Counted from the first letter of the stretch, positions 17,731-27,806 are shown. The stretch: 64,000 nucleotides of DNA from Limimaricola pyoseonensis (GCF_900102015.1 NZ_FNAT01000002.1:248001-312000); one strand, 5' to 3'. The notes: a model not told the origin generated them from the sequence alone. Numbers and translations are program-made.

Positions 17731-17792
17731 GAGTATTTGAAGAGTGAAGGAGCAGGGCGCGCGCCTTGCTTCTTCACTCCGCAAATACTCAT
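17731..17792. repeat. 60-bp inverted repeat made of GAGTATT copies C and D
   Basis: Copy C (17731-17756, plus) reads GAGTATTTGAAGAGTGAAGG then AGCAGG. Copy D (17764-17792, minus) reads ATGAGTATTTGCGGAGTGAA then GAAGCAAGG. The left arm 17731-17760 and right arm 17761-17790 match at 26 of 30 positions with no spacer and a GGCGCGCGCC centre. As RNA this would be a long hairpin just after ileS, so it may act as a 3' end or processing site. No T-run follows. Confidence 0.75.
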
Positions 17793-17810
17793 CGCCGCCT
17801 GCGGCCCGCG

Positions 17811-18647
17811 ATGAGCCTTCCGGTCTTCCTCGCGGTGATGCTCGCGGCCTTCCTGCATGCGAGCTGGAACGCCATGATCAAGCTCGGCGCCTCGAAGGTG
17901 GCGGGCATGGTGATCCTGGCGCTTGTGCAGGGCGTGATGGGGCTTGCCGTGGCGCTGGCGCGGCCCTTCCCCGAAGCCGAGGTCTGGCCCTGGGTCGCCG
18001 CCTCCGCCGTCTGCCACGCCGTCTACAACACCTTTCTCGCCTTCGCCTACGAGCATGGCGACCTGAGCCGGGTCTACCCGATCGCGCGGGGTGCCGCGCC
18101 GATGGCGGTGCTGGTGGCGAGCGCGCTGTTCCTGTCGGACGCGATCGAGCCGATGTCGGTCGTGGGCGTGCTGGTGCTGGGCCTCGGTATCCTCGGCATG
18201 GCGCGCGGCGCGCTGGGCTCGGGCGAGAGCCGCCACCTCATTCCCTACGCGCTGGGCGCGGCGGCGGGAACCGCCGGCTACACGCTCGTGGACGGGCTGG
18301 GCGCGCGGGTCTCCGGCGACCCGATCGCCTATGTCGGCTGGCTCTTCGTGGCGCAGGCGCTGCTGTTTCCGCCCGCGGCCTTCATGATGCGCGGGCGCGG
18401 GCTCCTGCGGGTCTCGCCGCGGGTCTGGGGGCAGGGGGCGCTGGCGGCGGCGGCCTCCTACGGGGCCTATGCCATCGCGGTCTGGGCGATGACGCTGGCG
18501 CCGATCGCGCTGGTCAGCGCGCTGCGCGAGACCTCGATCCTGTTCGCGGTGCTGATCGGCTGGGCCGCCTTCGGCGACCGGATGGATCGCGGCAAGGCGG
18601 TCTCGGCGGCGCTGATCGTCTCTGGCGTGGCGCTGACCCGGCTCTGA
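17811..18647 (+). CDS. DMT superfamily (EamA) transporter
   Basis: A 278-residue protein with about ten hydrophobic helices arranged as two EamA repeats, the hallmark of drug/metabolite transporters. Motifs include AAFLHASWNAMIKLG at the start and ALRETSILFAVLIGWAAFGD near the end of the second repeat. The family exports amino acids, purines or other small metabolites; the substrate cannot be told. ATG 17811 was chosen because the helix-1 sequence begins there; the open upstream part runs into the inverted repeat. Confidence 0.88.
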   Translation: MSLPVFLAVMLAAFLHASWNAMIKLGASKVAGMVILALVQGVMGLAVALARPFPEAEVWPWVAASAVCHAVYNTFLAFAYEHGDLSRVYPIARGAAPMAVLVASALFLSDAIEPMSVVGVLVLGLGILGMARGALGSGESRHLIPYALGAAAGTAGYTLVDGLGARVSGDPIAYVGWLFVAQALLFPPAAFMMRGRGLLRVSPRVWGQGALAAAASYGAYAIAVWAMTLAPIALVSALRETSILFAVLIGWAAFGDRMDRGKAVSAALIVSGVALTRL

Positions 18648-18660
18648 GCGGGCCGCGCCC

Positions 18661-19356
18661 TCAGCCGTCGCGCCCGTGGATCAGCTGTTGCGCCGCGCCG
18701 GCGCCCAGCAGGTAGACCGAGGTAATCACCAGACCCCAATGCGCCCAGCTCGCCGGGTCGAAATCGACCCAGGCCGCCCAGCCCGCGAAGAAGGTCCAGG
18801 CCAGCGCCATCGGCAGCGACACCGCGCGCCAGCGCTTGGTGCGCACCGGGTGGATGAACTTCACCGGCAGGAACATCGCCACCGCCAGCACCACCACCAG
18901 CGCCAGGATGATCCAGAAGTTCGGCGACAGCGCGAACAGCACCAGAACCAGCATGTTCCAGCAGCCCGGAAAGCCCTGGAACGAGTTGTCCCTGGTCTTC
19001 ATCCGGCTGTCGGCGAAGTAGAGCGCCGAGGCGTAGGTGATGACGATGATCGCCACCCAGCCGGTCCAGCCCGGCAAGAGGTCCGACTCGAACAGCGCGT
19101 AGGCCGGGACGAAGACGTAGGTCAGGTAGTCGATGATCAGGTCGAGCAGCACGCCGTCGAAGATCGGCGCGTTGCGCTTGACGTCGTATTTGCGCGCCAG
19201 CGGCCCGTCGACCCCGTCCACCGCGAAGGCGACCACGAGCCAGAGGAACATCATGCTCCACTCGTCCTGCACCGCCTCCAGCATGGCGAGCATCGCGAAG
19301 ACCGCCCCGGTGGCGGTGAGGAAGTGGACCCCGAGGGCCTTCTGAGCGTCAGTCAT
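18661..19356 (-). CDS. pcs: Phosphatidylcholine synthase
   Basis: A 231-residue polytopic membrane enzyme of the CDP-alcohol phosphatidyltransferase family. The signature DG..AR........G...D...D is visible in the run from DGVDGPLARKY to FDGVLLDLIID. Its length and N-terminus fit bacterial Pcs, which condenses CDP-diacylglycerol with choline to make phosphatidylcholine in one step. It has about eight helices. ATG 19356 has GAGG 7 bp upstream. Phosphatidylcholine is common in Rhodobacteraceae; the other route (PmtA) is not in this window. Confidence 0.88.
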   Translation of the reverse strand: MTDAQKALGVHFLTATGAVFAMLAMLEAVQDEWSMMFLWLVVAFAVDGVDGPLARKYDVKRNAPIFDGVLLDLIIDYLTYVFVPAYALFESDLLPGWTGWVAIIVITYASALYFADSRMKTRDNSFQGFPGCWNMLVLVLFALSPNFWIILALVVVLAVAMFLPVKFIHPVRTKRWRAVSLPMALAWTFFAGWAAWVDFDPASWAHWGLVITSVYLLGAGAAQQLIHGRDG

Positions 19357-19405
19357 GCGGTCCCTCATGGCCGAAAGCGCGGGCGGGCGCAACGTGGGCG
19401 TGCGG

Positions 19406-20320
19406 TCACGCGCGCGGATGGGCGCGGTCATAGACCTCCATCAGCCGCGCCGCGTCGACGGCGGTGTAGGTCTGCGTGGTCGAGAGAGAGGCATGGCCCA
19501 GAAGCTCCTGGATCGCCCGCAGGTCGCCGCCGGCGTTGAGCAGGTGGGTGGCGAAGCTGTGGCGCAGCGCGTGCGGCGTGGCGGTGGCGGGCAGGCCGAG
19601 CTGCAGCCGCACCGCCTCCATCACCTTCTGGATCGGGCGCGGCCCGAGCGCGCCGCCGCGCACGCCGCGAAACAGCGGCAGGTCGGGGGCCATGGGATGC
19701 GGGCAGAGCTTCAGGTAGTCCGCCACCGCCGCGCGCGCGGCGGGCAGCACCGGCACCAGCCGCTGGCGCCCGCCCTTGCCGGTGACGCGCAGCGTCTCGG
19801 GCAGGGGCACGTCGGCGCCGGTCAGCGCCAGCGCCTCGGAGATCCGGAGACCGCAGCCCCAGAGCAGCGTGACGACGGCGACGTCGCGCGCCGCCACCCA
19901 CGGCTCGCGCGCCTGCAGCTCGACCGTGTCGAGCACGCGCGCCGCCGCCGCCTCGTCGAGCGGCCGCGGCAGCCGGGCGTTGAAGCGCGGCGCGCGGGTC
20001 GACAGCACCGCCGTCGCCTCGAAGCCCTCGCGGTCCGACAGCCAGCGATAGAAGGCCTTCACCGCAGAGAGCGCCCGCGCGAGGCTGCGCGCCGAGAGAC
20101 CGCGGCCGCGCTCATGCGCCATCCAGGCGCGCATGTCGGTGACGCTCAGCCGGGTGATCGCGCCCAGCCCCTGCGATTCGCCGTGATGGGACTGCATGAA
20201 GGCCAGAAAGCCCAGCAGGTCGCGCTGGTAGGCGGTGATCGTGTTTCGCGCCGCGCCGTTCAGCGCCCGTTCATGCTCGAGCCAGCGGTCGAGCGCGGCG
20301 GTGAGCGCGGGCGAGATCAC
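19406..20320 (-). CDS. xerC: Tyrosine recombinase XerC
   Basis: A 304-residue tyrosine recombinase: SAM-like N-terminal core-binding domain (1-100) and catalytic domain with Arg in WGCGLRISEAL, Lys in VTGKGGRQRLVPV, H-x-x-R in PHALRHSFATHLL, His in LLGHASLSTTQ and the nucleophile Tyr in TQTYTAV. XerC with XerD resolves chromosome dimers at dif. The start is GTG at 20320, overlapping the stop of the DUF484 gene by 4 bp (GTGA), so the pair is translationally coupled. The DUF484-xerC pair is widespread in Proteobacteria, which argues for housekeeping XerC and not a phage integrase. Confidence 0.95.
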   Translation of the reverse strand: MISPALTAALDRWLEHERALNGAARNTITAYQRDLLGFLAFMQSHHGESQGLGAITRLSVTDMRAWMAHERGRGLSARSLARALSAVKAFYRWLSDREGFEATAVLSTRAPRFNARLPRPLDEAAAARVLDTVELQAREPWVAARDVAVVTLLWGCGLRISEALALTGADVPLPETLRVTGKGGRQRLVPVLPAARAAVADYLKLCPHPMAPDLPLFRGVRGGALGPRPIQKVMEAVRLQLGLPATATPHALRHSFATHLLNAGGDLRAIQELLGHASLSTTQTYTAVDAARLMEVYDRAHPRA

Positions 20321-21024
20321 GACAGCCAGCGCCGCATCTGGCGCTCGAACACGCCGGCGAAGAAGCCCATCAGGTCGGTGCCCTGCTGCGGCGTGAACCG
20401 GTCGGCGTCCGAGGCGCCCAGAAGCAGCATGCCGGGCAGCCGGCCGGGCCCGAAATCGAGCTTGAGGCAGGCCTCGGACAGGATCTCGGGGGCCTGCCTG
20501 CCATAGGGGCTGGGCTCGCGCGGCGCGACCTGACGCAGCGCCACCTGCCTCAGCGGCACGTTGCGCCCCTGCGTGACGTAGTCGGCGACGTAGCCCGGCT
20601 CGGCCACCGAGAGCACCTCGGAAAGCCGCGCGATCGCCGGGTCGTCCTCGGGGCGCGCGGTCTCGAGCACGAGGCGCACGATGTCGACGCGCAGCATGTC
20701 GGCCACCTCGCCCGAGAGGTCGCGCAGGAACACCTCGAACTGCGTGGCGTCCATCATCCGCAGCACGGCGCGGTGGATCTGGTTGGTGCCGGCGAGGTTC
20801 TCGTAGGCGGCGGCGATCACCGAGCGGTGCGTGTCCTCGAGCCGGTCGAGCCGCGTCTCCAGCCGCTTCATGGCAAGGCCGCGCAGGTCGACCACGTTGG
20901 TGCCGCGGGCGCGCTCGTCGGCCTCGACCAGCGCGCGCATGATGTCGGGATCGTCGAGCAGTAGCGCCGGATCGGACAGGATCCGGTCGCGCAGACCGTG
21001 GTCGAGCGGCTTGGGCTGGGTCAT
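20317..21024 (-). CDS. DUF484 family protein
   Basis: A 235-residue cytoplasmic protein: a helical N-terminus (LRDRILSDPALLLDDPDIMR), a coiled-coil-like region with RLETRLDRLEDTHRSVIAAA, and a GAF-like C-terminal half ending LMGFFAGVFERQMRRWL. This is the DUF484 pattern. The family is found next to xerC in many Proteobacteria; its role is not known. Start ATG at 21024. Confidence 0.9.
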   Translation of the reverse strand: MTQPKPLDHGLRDRILSDPALLLDDPDIMRALVEADERARGTNVVDLRGLAMKRLETRLDRLEDTHRSVIAAAYENLAGTNQIHRAVLRMMDATQFEVFLRDLSGEVADMLRVDIVRLVLETARPEDDPAIARLSEVLSVAEPGYVADYVTQGRNVPLRQVALRQVAPREPSPYGRQAPEILSEACLKLDFGPGRLPGMLLLGASDADRFTPQQGTDLMGFFAGVFERQMRRWLS

Positions 21025-21101
21025 GATCGGGTCCGGGCTGTCGCGTCGCGGGCCATGCTAGCAGCCGCGCGGCGCCGATGCGCCCCGGCGGCGCGCGAAA
21101 G

Positions 21102-21138
21102 CGGCGGGGCGCGGCCTCGAAGGCACAGCGCCCCGCCG
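21102..21138 (-). terminator. Stem-loop after the transaldolase gene
   Basis: CGGCGGGGCGC (21102-21112) pairs perfectly with GCGCCCCGCCG (21128-21138), with a small inner GCC/GGC stem in the loop. On the minus strand it follows the aldolase stop by 7 bp and is followed by GCTTTCGC, so a weak intrinsic terminator is plausible. Confidence 0.5.
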
Positions 21139-21145
21139 ACGATCC

Positions 21146-21799
21146 TCAGAGGATCTTCTGGCCGGTCTTCTCCCAGTCCTTCAGGAAGCCTTCGAGGCCC
21201 TTGTCGGTCAGGACGTGGTTGGCCATCGCCTTGATCACCGCGGCCGGGGCGGTCGCGACGTCGGCGCCGATCTTGGCGGCCTCGGACATGTGGTTGGCCG
21301 AGCGGATCGAGGCGGCGAGGATCTGCGTCTCGAAGCCGTAATTGTCGTAGATCTGCCGGATGTCGGCGATCAGCTCCATGCCGTCGAGGTTGATGTCGTC
21401 GAGACGGCCGATGAAGGGCGAGATGAAGGTCGCGCCGGCCTTGGCGGCCAGAAGCGCCTGGTTGGCCGAGAAGCACAGCGTCACGTTGACCATCCGGCCC
21501 TCGTCGGTGAGGGTCTTGCAGGCCTTGAGGCCGGCCCAGGTCAGCGGCACCTTGACGGCGATGTTGTCGGCGATCTTGGCCAGCTCGCGGCCCTCGGCGA
21601 TCATGCCCTCGGCGTCGAGCGCCACGGTCTCGGCCGAGACCGGGCCGTCGACGATGCCGCAGATCTCCTTGGTCACTTCCTTGATGTCGCGGCCCGACTT
21701 CATGATCAGCGACGGGTTCGTGGTGACGCCGTCGATCATGCCCAGATCGTTGAGTTCGCGGATCTGGTCGATCTCGGCGGTATCGACGAAGAATTTCAT
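21146..21799 (-). CDS. fsa: Fructose-6-phosphate aldolase / transaldolase family protein
   Basis: A 217-residue TIM-barrel protein of the short transaldolase (FSA/TalC, TIGR00875) group. Motifs are [27 protein letters not shown], the Schiff-base lysine Lys83 in [11 protein letters not shown], and [11 protein letters not shown]. It would cleave or transfer dihydroxyacetone units, either as transaldolase in the pentose phosphate pathway or as F6P aldolase; sequence alone does not settle which. ATG 21799 has GGGAGA 6 bp upstream. It is divergent from priA with 273 bp between. Confidence 0.92.
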   Translation of the reverse strand: MKFFVDTAEIDQIRELNDLGMIDGVTTNPSLIMKSGRDIKEVTKEICGIVDGPVSAETVALDAEGMIAEGRELAKIADNIAVKVPLTWAGLKACKTLTDEGRMVNVTLCFSANQALLAAKAGATFISPFIGRLDDINLDGMELIADIRQIYDNYGFETQILAASIRSANHMSEAAKIGADVATAPAAVIKAMANHVLTDKGLEGFLKDWEKTGQKIL

Positions 21800-22072
21800 G
21801 ACGGTCTCCCTTGCATGGATCGCGTCCCCGGCGCGGGGGCGGCTTCGCCTTGGGTCTAGCCTAGATGCGGGGATGGTGGAACAGCGCATTGACGTTGCGG
21901 CCCGCCCATCGGGCGGGGCCCGGGGTGGCCGCGGCCCGGTCTGCGCCCGCCCCGGCACCGGCTCTGGCTCTGGCTCCGGCGCCGACGGCGCGACACGCCG
22001 GTCCCTTGAACCGGGCGGCGCCGCGCCGCATGTTGGCGGCTCTCGAATTTTCCCGAGGATGCCGTCCCGCCC

Positions 22073-24265
22073 ATGACAGAGACCCGTTTCGAGGCAGGCG
22101 CGCTGATCGGCGTGCTGACCACCCAGCCGCTGGACCGGGTGCTGGACTACCGCGCGCCGCCGGGCGGCTGCGCGGCGGGCGACCATGTCGAGGTGCCGTT
22201 CGGGCCGCGCCGCGTGCACGGCGTGGTCTGGGGGCCGGGGGCGGGGGATTACGACCCCGCGAAGGTGAAGGCGGCGATCCGCGTGCTCGACATCGCGCCG
22301 ATGCGCGCCGTGATGCGCGACTTCCTCGGCCGGGTCGCGGATTACACGTTGACGCCGATGCCGGCGATGCTGCGGCTCGCCACCCGCGCGCCGGGGCTGA
22401 CCGAGCCGCCCGGCGCGCGCAAGGTCTACCGGCGCGGCCATGGCCAGCCGGGGCGGATGACGCCGGCCCGCGCCCGCGTGCTCGACCTTCTGGAGGAACA
22501 TGACGGGCTGGCCTTCCAGCTTGGGGAACTGGCCGATCTCGCCGGGGTGGGCTCCTCGGTGATCAAGGGGCTCGTGCCCTCCGGCGCGGTGGTCGAGGAG
22601 GAGGCGCCGCGCGACGTGCCCTATCCGCCGCTCGACCCGGAGATGGCCGGCAAGGCGCTGACCGGCGACCAGGAGCTGGCGGCGGCGCGGTTGCGCGAGG
22701 GGATCGCGGGCGGGCGCTACGGCACGACGCTCCTGAAGGGCGTGACCGGCTCGGGCAAGACCGAGGTCTATCTCGAGGCCGTCGCCGCCTGCCTCGCGGC
22801 CGGTCGGCAGGCGCTGGTGCTGCTGCCGGAGATCGCTCTGACGGCCGAGTTCCTGACCCGGGTCGAGGCGCGGTTCGGCGCGAAACCGGCCGAATGGCAT
22901 TCCGGCGTGACCACCACTGAGCGGCGGCGTTGTTGGAAGATGGTGGCCGAGAACGGCGCGCAGCTGGTGGTCGGCGCGCGCTCGGCGCTGTTTTTGCCCT
23001 TCTCCGATCTCGGGCTGATCGTCGTCGACGAGGAGCACGACACCTCCTACAAGCAGGAGGACGGCGTGCTCTACAACGCCCGCGACATGGCGGTGCTGCG
23101 CGCCTCGCTGGAGCGGGCGCAGGTGGTGCTGGCCTCGGCCACGCCGTCCTTGGAAAGCTGGGTCAACGTGCAGCAGGGCAAATATGCCCGGCTCGACTTG
23201 GAGAGCCGCTTCGGCCCCGCCGTGATGCCCGAGATGCGCGCCATCGACATGCGGACCGAGGAGGTGCCCTCGGGCAGCTGGATCTCGCCGGCCCTGAAGG
23301 GCGCGGTGCTGCAGCGGCTGGAGCGCGGCGAGCAGTCGCTTCTGTTCCTGAACCGCCGCGGCTACGCGCCGCTGACCATCTGCCGCGCCTGCGGCCACCA
23401 GATCGGCTGCAAGCATTGCGACGCGCGGATGGTCGAGCACCGCTTCCTCAAGCGTCTGATGTGCCACCAATGCGGCGAGACCGCGCCGATGCCCGAAACC
23501 TGCCCGAACTGCGAGGTGGCGGGCAAGCTCGCCGCCGTCGGGCCGGGTGTGGAGCGGATCACGGAAGAGGCGCAGGCGCTGTTTCCCGACGCCCGCGTCA
23601 CGGTGCTCAGCTCCGACCTCTTCGGCTCGGCCCGGGCGCTGAAGGCCCGCATCCTTGAGATCGCCGAGGGCGCGGCCGACATCGTGGTGGGCACGCAGCT
23701 GGTGGCCAAGGGGCACAACTTTCCCAAGCTGACGCTGGTGGGCGTGATCGACAGCGATCTCGGGCTGCAGGGCTCGGACCTGCGCGCCGCCGAGCGGACC
23801 TTTCAGCTGATGCGGCAGGTGGCGGGGCGCGCGGGCCGCGCCGAGGCGGCGGGCACGGCGCTCTTGCAGACCTTCCAGCCCGAGCACCCGGTGATCGGCG
23901 CGATCCTGTCGGGTGACGAGGAGGGGTTCTGGGCCGCCGAGGCCGCGGCCCGCCGCGCGGCGGGCGTGCCGCCTTACGGCCGGATGGCCGGGATCGTCAT
24001 CTCCTCGCCCGACATGCAGCAGGCCTTCGACCTCGGCAACCGGCTGGCGCGGCTCGACGCGCCGCTCAGGCGAATCGGCGCGCAGCTCTTCGGCCCGGCG
24101 CCCGCGCCGATCGCCCGTGTGCGCGGCCGCCACCGGGTGCGACTGCTTGTGAAGGCCGAGAAGGGCGCGCCGCTGCAGGCGGCGCTGGCGCAGTGGGCGG
24201 CGCAGGTGAAGGTGCCGGCCAACACCCGGCTGGCGATCGACATCGATCCACAGAGCTTTCTCTAG
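22073..24265 (+). CDS. priA: Primosomal protein N' (replication restart helicase PriA)
   Basis: A 730-residue 3'-to-5' SF2 helicase that reloads the replisome at stalled forks. It has the N-terminal 3'-DNA-binding domain (1-105), Walker [12 protein letters not shown] (about residue 225), the DEEH box ([12 protein letters not shown]) and a zinc-binding region with paired cysteines ([18 protein letters not shown] and [19 protein letters not shown]). Later helicase motifs are [13 protein letters not shown] and QVAGRAGRA. Length fits PriA. The last 4 bp overlap the end of the convergent TauE/SafE gene. Confidence 0.97.
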   Translation: MTETRFEAGALIGVLTTQPLDRVLDYRAPPGGCAAGDHVEVPFGPRRVHGVVWGPGAGDYDPAKVKAAIRVLDIAPMRAVMRDFLGRVADYTLTPMPAMLRLATRAPGLTEPPGARKVYRRGHGQPGRMTPARARVLDLLEEHDGLAFQLGELADLAGVGSSVIKGLVPSGAVVEEEAPRDVPYPPLDPEMAGKALTGDQELAAARLREGIAGGRYGTTLLKGVTGSGKTEVYLEAVAACLAAGRQALVLLPEIALTAEFLTRVEARFGAKPAEWHSGVTTTERRRCWKMVAENGAQLVVGARSALFLPFSDLGLIVVDEEHDTSYKQEDGVLYNARDMAVLRASLERAQVVLASATPSLESWVNVQQGKYARLDLESRFGPAVMPEMRAIDMRTEEVPSGSWISPALKGAVLQRLERGEQSLLFLNRRGYAPLTICRACGHQIGCKHCDARMVEHRFLKRLMCHQCGETAPMPETCPNCEVAGKLAAVGPGVERITEEAQALFPDARVTVLSSDLFGSARALKARILEIAEGAADIVVGTQLVAKGHNFPKLTLVGVIDSDLGLQGSDLRAAERTFQLMRQVAGRAGRAEAAGTALLQTFQPEHPVIGAILSGDEEGFWAAEAAARRAAGVPPYGRMAGIVISSPDMQQAFDLGNRLARLDAPLRRIGAQLFGPAPAPIARVRGRHRVRLLVKAEKGAPLQAALAQWAAQVKVPANTRLAIDIDPQSFL

Positions 24266-25005
24266 CCGATCGCCTGCCACACGCCGCGGACGCCCAGCAC
24301 GATGATCAGCAGGCCCACCAGCACCATCAGCGCGCGCCGCGGCGCGTAGCGCACGGCGATGGCGGCGAAGGGCGCGGCGGGCAGGCCGCCCACCACCAGC
24401 GCCAGCGCCGCCATGCCGAATTCCGACAGGCCGAGATGGCCGGCGAAGGCGACGGTGATGGCCGAGGTCACGAAGAACTCGGCCGCGCAGGAGGAGCCGA
24501 TCATCTGCCGCGCCGAGCCGCCCGAGGCCAGCAGCGTGCCTGACACGACCGGCCCCCAGCCGCCGCCGCCCACCGCGTCGACGAAGCCGCCGGCAAGGCC
24601 GAGGCGGCGCACGCCCCGGGGCGGGTGGATGCCGGGCACCGCGCGGAACGCCTTCCACAGGATCACCCCGCCCATCAGCACCAGGTAGGCCGAGACCAGC
24701 GGCGCGAGGTGCTCGCCCAGTCCGGTGGCGAGCAGGCTCGCACCCGCCACCCCACCCAGCGCGCCCGAGATCGCCAGCGGCCGGACCATCTTCCAGTCGA
24801 CGTTGCGGGCGAAGTGGTGCGAGGCGGCGCTGGCGCCGGTGGTCGCGGTCTCGGCCAGATGCACCGCCGCGCTTGCCGCCGCCGGGCTGTAGCCCAGCGT
24901 CAGCAGCAGCGAGGTCGAGGTCAGCCCGTATGCCATGCCGAGCGCGCCGTCGATCATCTGGGCGGCGAAGCCGATCAGCGCGATGTCCCAGAACCCGTCA
25001 ATCAT
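24262..25005 (-). CDS. Sulfite exporter TauE/SafE family permease
   Basis: A 247-residue permease with eight predicted helices in two repeats. The first carries [20 protein letters not shown], the second [20 protein letters not shown]; these are the paired conserved segments of the TauE/SafE (DUF81) family. Members export sulfite, sulfoacetate or other organic anions, but many have unknown substrates. It is not linked to sulfonate genes here. It ends in a 4-bp overlap with convergent priA. Confidence 0.88.
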   Translation of the reverse strand: MIDGFWDIALIGFAAQMIDGALGMAYGLTSTSLLLTLGYSPAAASAAVHLAETATTGASAASHHFARNVDWKMVRPLAISGALGGVAGASLLATGLGEHLAPLVSAYLVLMGGVILWKAFRAVPGIHPPRGVRRLGLAGGFVDAVGGGGWGPVVSGTLLASGGSARQMIGSSCAAEFFVTSAITVAFAGHLGLSEFGMAALALVVGGLPAAPFAAIAVRYAPRRALMVLVGLLIIVLGVRGVWQAIG

Positions 25006-25337
25006 GGCGGGGGCGCGGGGCGGCCGCCGCAGGGCCCGGTCTCCGGGCGAGGATGGCGCCGTGGCGCCGGGTCGGTCGGGTCAAGTCACGCTCCGCGAAG
25101 GCCCGGCCAGCCGGGCTTGCCACCACCATCCGGTCGGTCGGCGTGGCCGCGAAGGCGCGCGACGGCTCTGACAGGCGAGACGGAGATTGATACGGCCGGG
25201 CGCAGGCGCAAGCCCCCGCGCGCGTGGACGTTCCGTCACGGTGGCCCGGAGTGGCCCGGACGCGCCCGCCTTCGCGCTTGCCCGCCGGGCGGGGCGGGGC
25301 AAGACTGGTGGCGGGCCAGCGGAAAAGGAGGCCGCAG
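25006..25337. other. 332-bp gap without a supported gene
   Basis: Divergent gap between the TauE/SafE gene and ydeI-like gene. Several frames are open because of the high GC content, but none has good codon structure or a family match. I see no clear hairpin with a T-run or operator. It should hold the two divergent promoters. Confidence 0.6.
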
Positions 25338-25922
25338 ATGACCGATCCGAGGATCGAGGCGTTCTTCGCCGAGGCGCCGCGATGGCGGGCCGAGCTTGGC
25401 GCGCTGCGCGCGCTGCTCCGTTCGACCGACGGCATCGAGGAGGTCTGGAAGTGGCGCCAGCCCTGCTATGTCTGCGCCGGCGGCAACACCGCCATGGTGG
25501 CCGGGCTGGCGGAGCGCTGCGTGCTGTCCTTCTTCAAGGGCGTGCTGTTGCCCGACCCCGACGGGCTCCTGGTGCCGCCCGGCCCGAACTCGCGCTCGGC
25601 GCGCTACGTGGCCTTTCACGACCTCGACGAGATCCGGGCGCGCGAGCCCGCGCTGCGCGACCTGCTGCGCGCGGCGGTCGAGATCGACCGGGCGGGGCGG
25701 CGTGTCACCTTCCCGCAGGACGACATCGTGCTGCCCGACGAGCTGGAGGAGGCGCTCGCCGCCGACCCGGAGCTGGCGGCAGCCTTCGAGGCGCTGACGC
25801 CGGGGCGGCAGCGCGGCTACGCGATCCTCGTCTCGGGCGCGAAGAAGCCCGAGACCCGCTTCGCCCGCATCGCCAAGCACGCGCCGCGCATTCTCGCCGG
25901 CAAGGGTATGCACGACCGCTAG
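25338..25922 (+). CDS. YdeI/OmpD-associated family protein
   Basis: A 194-residue cytoplasmic protein. The N-terminal 110 residues are a DUF1801-type domain (EEVWKWRQPCYVCAGGNTAMV and VLSFFKGVLL), and the C-terminal part is the OmdA/YdeI domain with LPDELEEALAADPELAAAFE and TPGRQRGYAILVSGAKKPET. The family is widespread and linked only loosely to stress or peptide resistance; the activity is unknown. The ATG at 25338 has an excellent AAGGAGG upstream. Confidence 0.88.
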   Translation: MTDPRIEAFFAEAPRWRAELGALRALLRSTDGIEEVWKWRQPCYVCAGGNTAMVAGLAERCVLSFFKGVLLPDPDGLLVPPGPNSRSARYVAFHDLDEIRAREPALRDLLRAAVEIDRAGRRVTFPQDDIVLPDELEEALAADPELAAAFEALTPGRQRGYAILVSGAKKPETRFARIAKHAPRILAGKGMHDR

Positions 25923-26042
25923 GCCGGTTTCGGCGCATGCCCCGAACGAGGCCCGGAAACGACGCCGCCATGTCGCGCCCGGACCGGCGGGGCGACCCCG
26001 ATTCGGCGCAGCCTCGCGGCAGGAGCTTTCGGGAGGTGCGCC

Positions 26043-26468
26043 ATGGAACTGCCGGCGGTCGCGGAGTGGGAGGGCGCGCGGGTCGCGCGCGGATTCTCGG
26101 TCGAGGCGGCGAGCCTGCCGCTCGAGGGCGGCACCGACCCGGCCTTCGGCACGGTCCGCTGGCGCACGCTGGTCTCGGCCGACCGCACGCCGTCGTCGGG
26201 CATGACGCTGGGCCTCGCCGAGTTCGGGCCCTTCGACACGCTCGAGCCGCACCGCCACGGCCCGGCGGAGTTCTATCTCGGCCTCGACGGCGCCGGCATC
26301 GTCACCATCGACGGCGCGCCGCACCCGATCGGGCCCGGCACCGCCGTCTTCATCCCGCCCGAGGCCGAGCATGGCGTGGTGGCCGGGCCGGAGGGACTGC
26401 GCTTCGCCTACGGCTTCCCGACCGCGCGCTTCTCCGAGGTCGACTACAGATTCTCGCCCCGCGGCTGA
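26043..26468 (+). CDS. Cupin domain protein
   Basis: A 141-residue single-domain cupin. The metal site is visible as EPHRHGPAEFYLGLDGAG (motif 1: two His and a Glu) and PPEAEHGVV (motif 2 His). GGGAGG lies 6 bp before the ATG. Small cupins serve as isomerases, dioxygenases or sensors; nothing here tells which. It lies 120 bp after the YdeI-like gene and 44 bp before an MFS gene on the same strand. Confidence 0.85.
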   Translation: MELPAVAEWEGARVARGFSVEAASLPLEGGTDPAFGTVRWRTLVSADRTPSSGMTLGLAEFGPFDTLEPHRHGPAEFYLGLDGAGIVTIDGAPHPIGPGTAVFIPPEAEHGVVAGPEGLRFAYGFPTARFSEVDYRFSPRG

Positions 26469-26512
26469 CGCCACGTCTCGTCAATCGCGCGGCGGCGGCG
26501 TAAAGCTTGCGC

Positions 26513-27751
26513 ATGACACGTATTCCGATGCCGCTTTCCGAGGCCCGGACGCTGCCGCTCTGGCGCAGGCCGGTGACGCTCCTGTTCCTGATGGCGATGG
26601 CCATGCCGGTGGCCTTCGCCACGTGGTCGGCGCTTCTGAACAACTTCGTCGTGGAGGCCGCGGGCTTCGACGGCTCGGATATCGGCTGGCTGCACACGGT
26701 GCGCGAGATCCCGGGCTTCTTCGCCATCGGCGTGATCGCGATCCTGCTCTTCGTGCGCGAGCAGACGCTGGCGCTGGTCTCGCTCGGCCTCTTGGGCGTG
26801 GCGACGGCGCTGACCGCGCAATTTCCGAGCATGGGCGGCATCCTCATGATCACCATGCTCTCGTCGATCGGCTTCCACTACTACGAGACGGTGAACCAGT
26901 CGCTGCAGCTGCAATGGCTGCCCAAGGACCGCGCGCCGCAGATGCTGGGCTGGCTGGTCTCGGCCGGGGCGGGGGCGACGCTTCTGGCCTATCTCGCCAT
27001 CGTGCTGACATGGGAGGCCTTCGAGCTTTCCTACCACTTCGTCTACATGCTCTCGGGCGGGTTCTGCGCGGCGGTCGCGCTGTGGTGCTGGTTCGCCTTC
27101 CCGGCCTTCCGCGAGCCGCATCCGCAGACGAAGAGCTTCGTGCTGCGCCGCCGCTACTGGCTCTACTACGCGCTGCAGTTCATGGCCGGCGCCCGGCGGC
27201 AGATCTTCGTGGTCTTCGCGGGTTTCATGATGGTCGAGAAGTTCGGCTACGACGTGCACGAGGTCACGGCGCTGTTCCTGATCACGCTGCTGACCAACAT
27301 CTTCGCCGCCCCGCTTCTGGGCCGCGCCGTCGCCCGCTGGGGCGAGCGGCGGGCGCTGATGGTCGAGTATGCCGGCCTCGCCGTGGTGTTCCTGTGCTAT
27401 GGCGGGCTCTACTGGTTCGGCTGGGGCGTCGCTGTCGCCGCGATCCTCTACGTGGTCGACAACATCTTCTTCGCGCTGGCGCTGGCGCTGAAGACCTACT
27501 TCCAGAAGATCGCCGACCCGGGCGACATCGCCCCCACCGCCGCGGTGGCCTTCACCATCAACCACATCGCCGCCGTCTTCCTGCCCGCGAGCCTCGGCTA
27601 TCTGTGGCTCAAGGCGCCCGACGCCGTCTTCGTGCTGGCCGCGGCCATGGCCGGGGTGTCGCTGGTGCTGGCGCTCCTGATCCCGCGCCACCCGGCGCCG
27701 GGACACGAGACCGTGTTCGCCGCGCGCAGGCTTCCCGTCGCGGCCGAGTAG
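26513..27751 (+). CDS. MFS transporter
   Basis: A 412-residue permease with twelve predicted helices and the central cytoplasmic loop typical of the major facilitator superfamily. One helix-rich stretch is [20 protein letters not shown] at the start; [20 protein letters not shown] looks like the second-half A-motif region. The substrate is unknown. ATG 26513 is preferred over TTG 26507; neither has a strong ribosome binding site. Confidence 0.85.
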   Translation: MTRIPMPLSEARTLPLWRRPVTLLFLMAMAMPVAFATWSALLNNFVVEAAGFDGSDIGWLHTVREIPGFFAIGVIAILLFVREQTLALVSLGLLGVATALTAQFPSMGGILMITMLSSIGFHYYETVNQSLQLQWLPKDRAPQMLGWLVSAGAGATLLAYLAIVLTWEAFELSYHFVYMLSGGFCAAVALWCWFAFPAFREPHPQTKSFVLRRRYWLYYALQFMAGARRQIFVVFAGFMMVEKFGYDVHEVTALFLITLLTNIFAAPLLGRAVARWGERRALMVEYAGLAVVFLCYGGLYWFGWGVAVAAILYVVDNIFFALALALKTYFQKIADPGDIAPTAAVAFTINHIAAVFLPASLGYLWLKAPDAVFVLAAAMAGVSLVLALLIPRHPAPGHETVFAARRLPVAAE

Positions 27752-27806
27752 CGATCGGCGGCCGCGCTGCCTATATGCCGGGCAAGCCCCTAGAAGGAGT
27801 ACCGAA

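Noticed and set aside
19406..20320. XerC-like recombinase as a sign of a mobile element
   Set aside because: Coupled to DUF484, full XerC motifs, housekeeping neighbours, and no att repeats or phage genes.
21146..24658. Open minus-strand frame running from the aldolase gene through priA
   Set aside because: Only the last 217 codons (21146-21799) are family-like; the rest is antisense to priA.
24262..25005. TauE/SafE genes as the exporter of the sulfonate locus
   Set aside because: Both TauE/SafE copies (24262 and 41138) lie 9-27 kb away among unrelated genes; the YeiH-type gene is the adjacent candidate.
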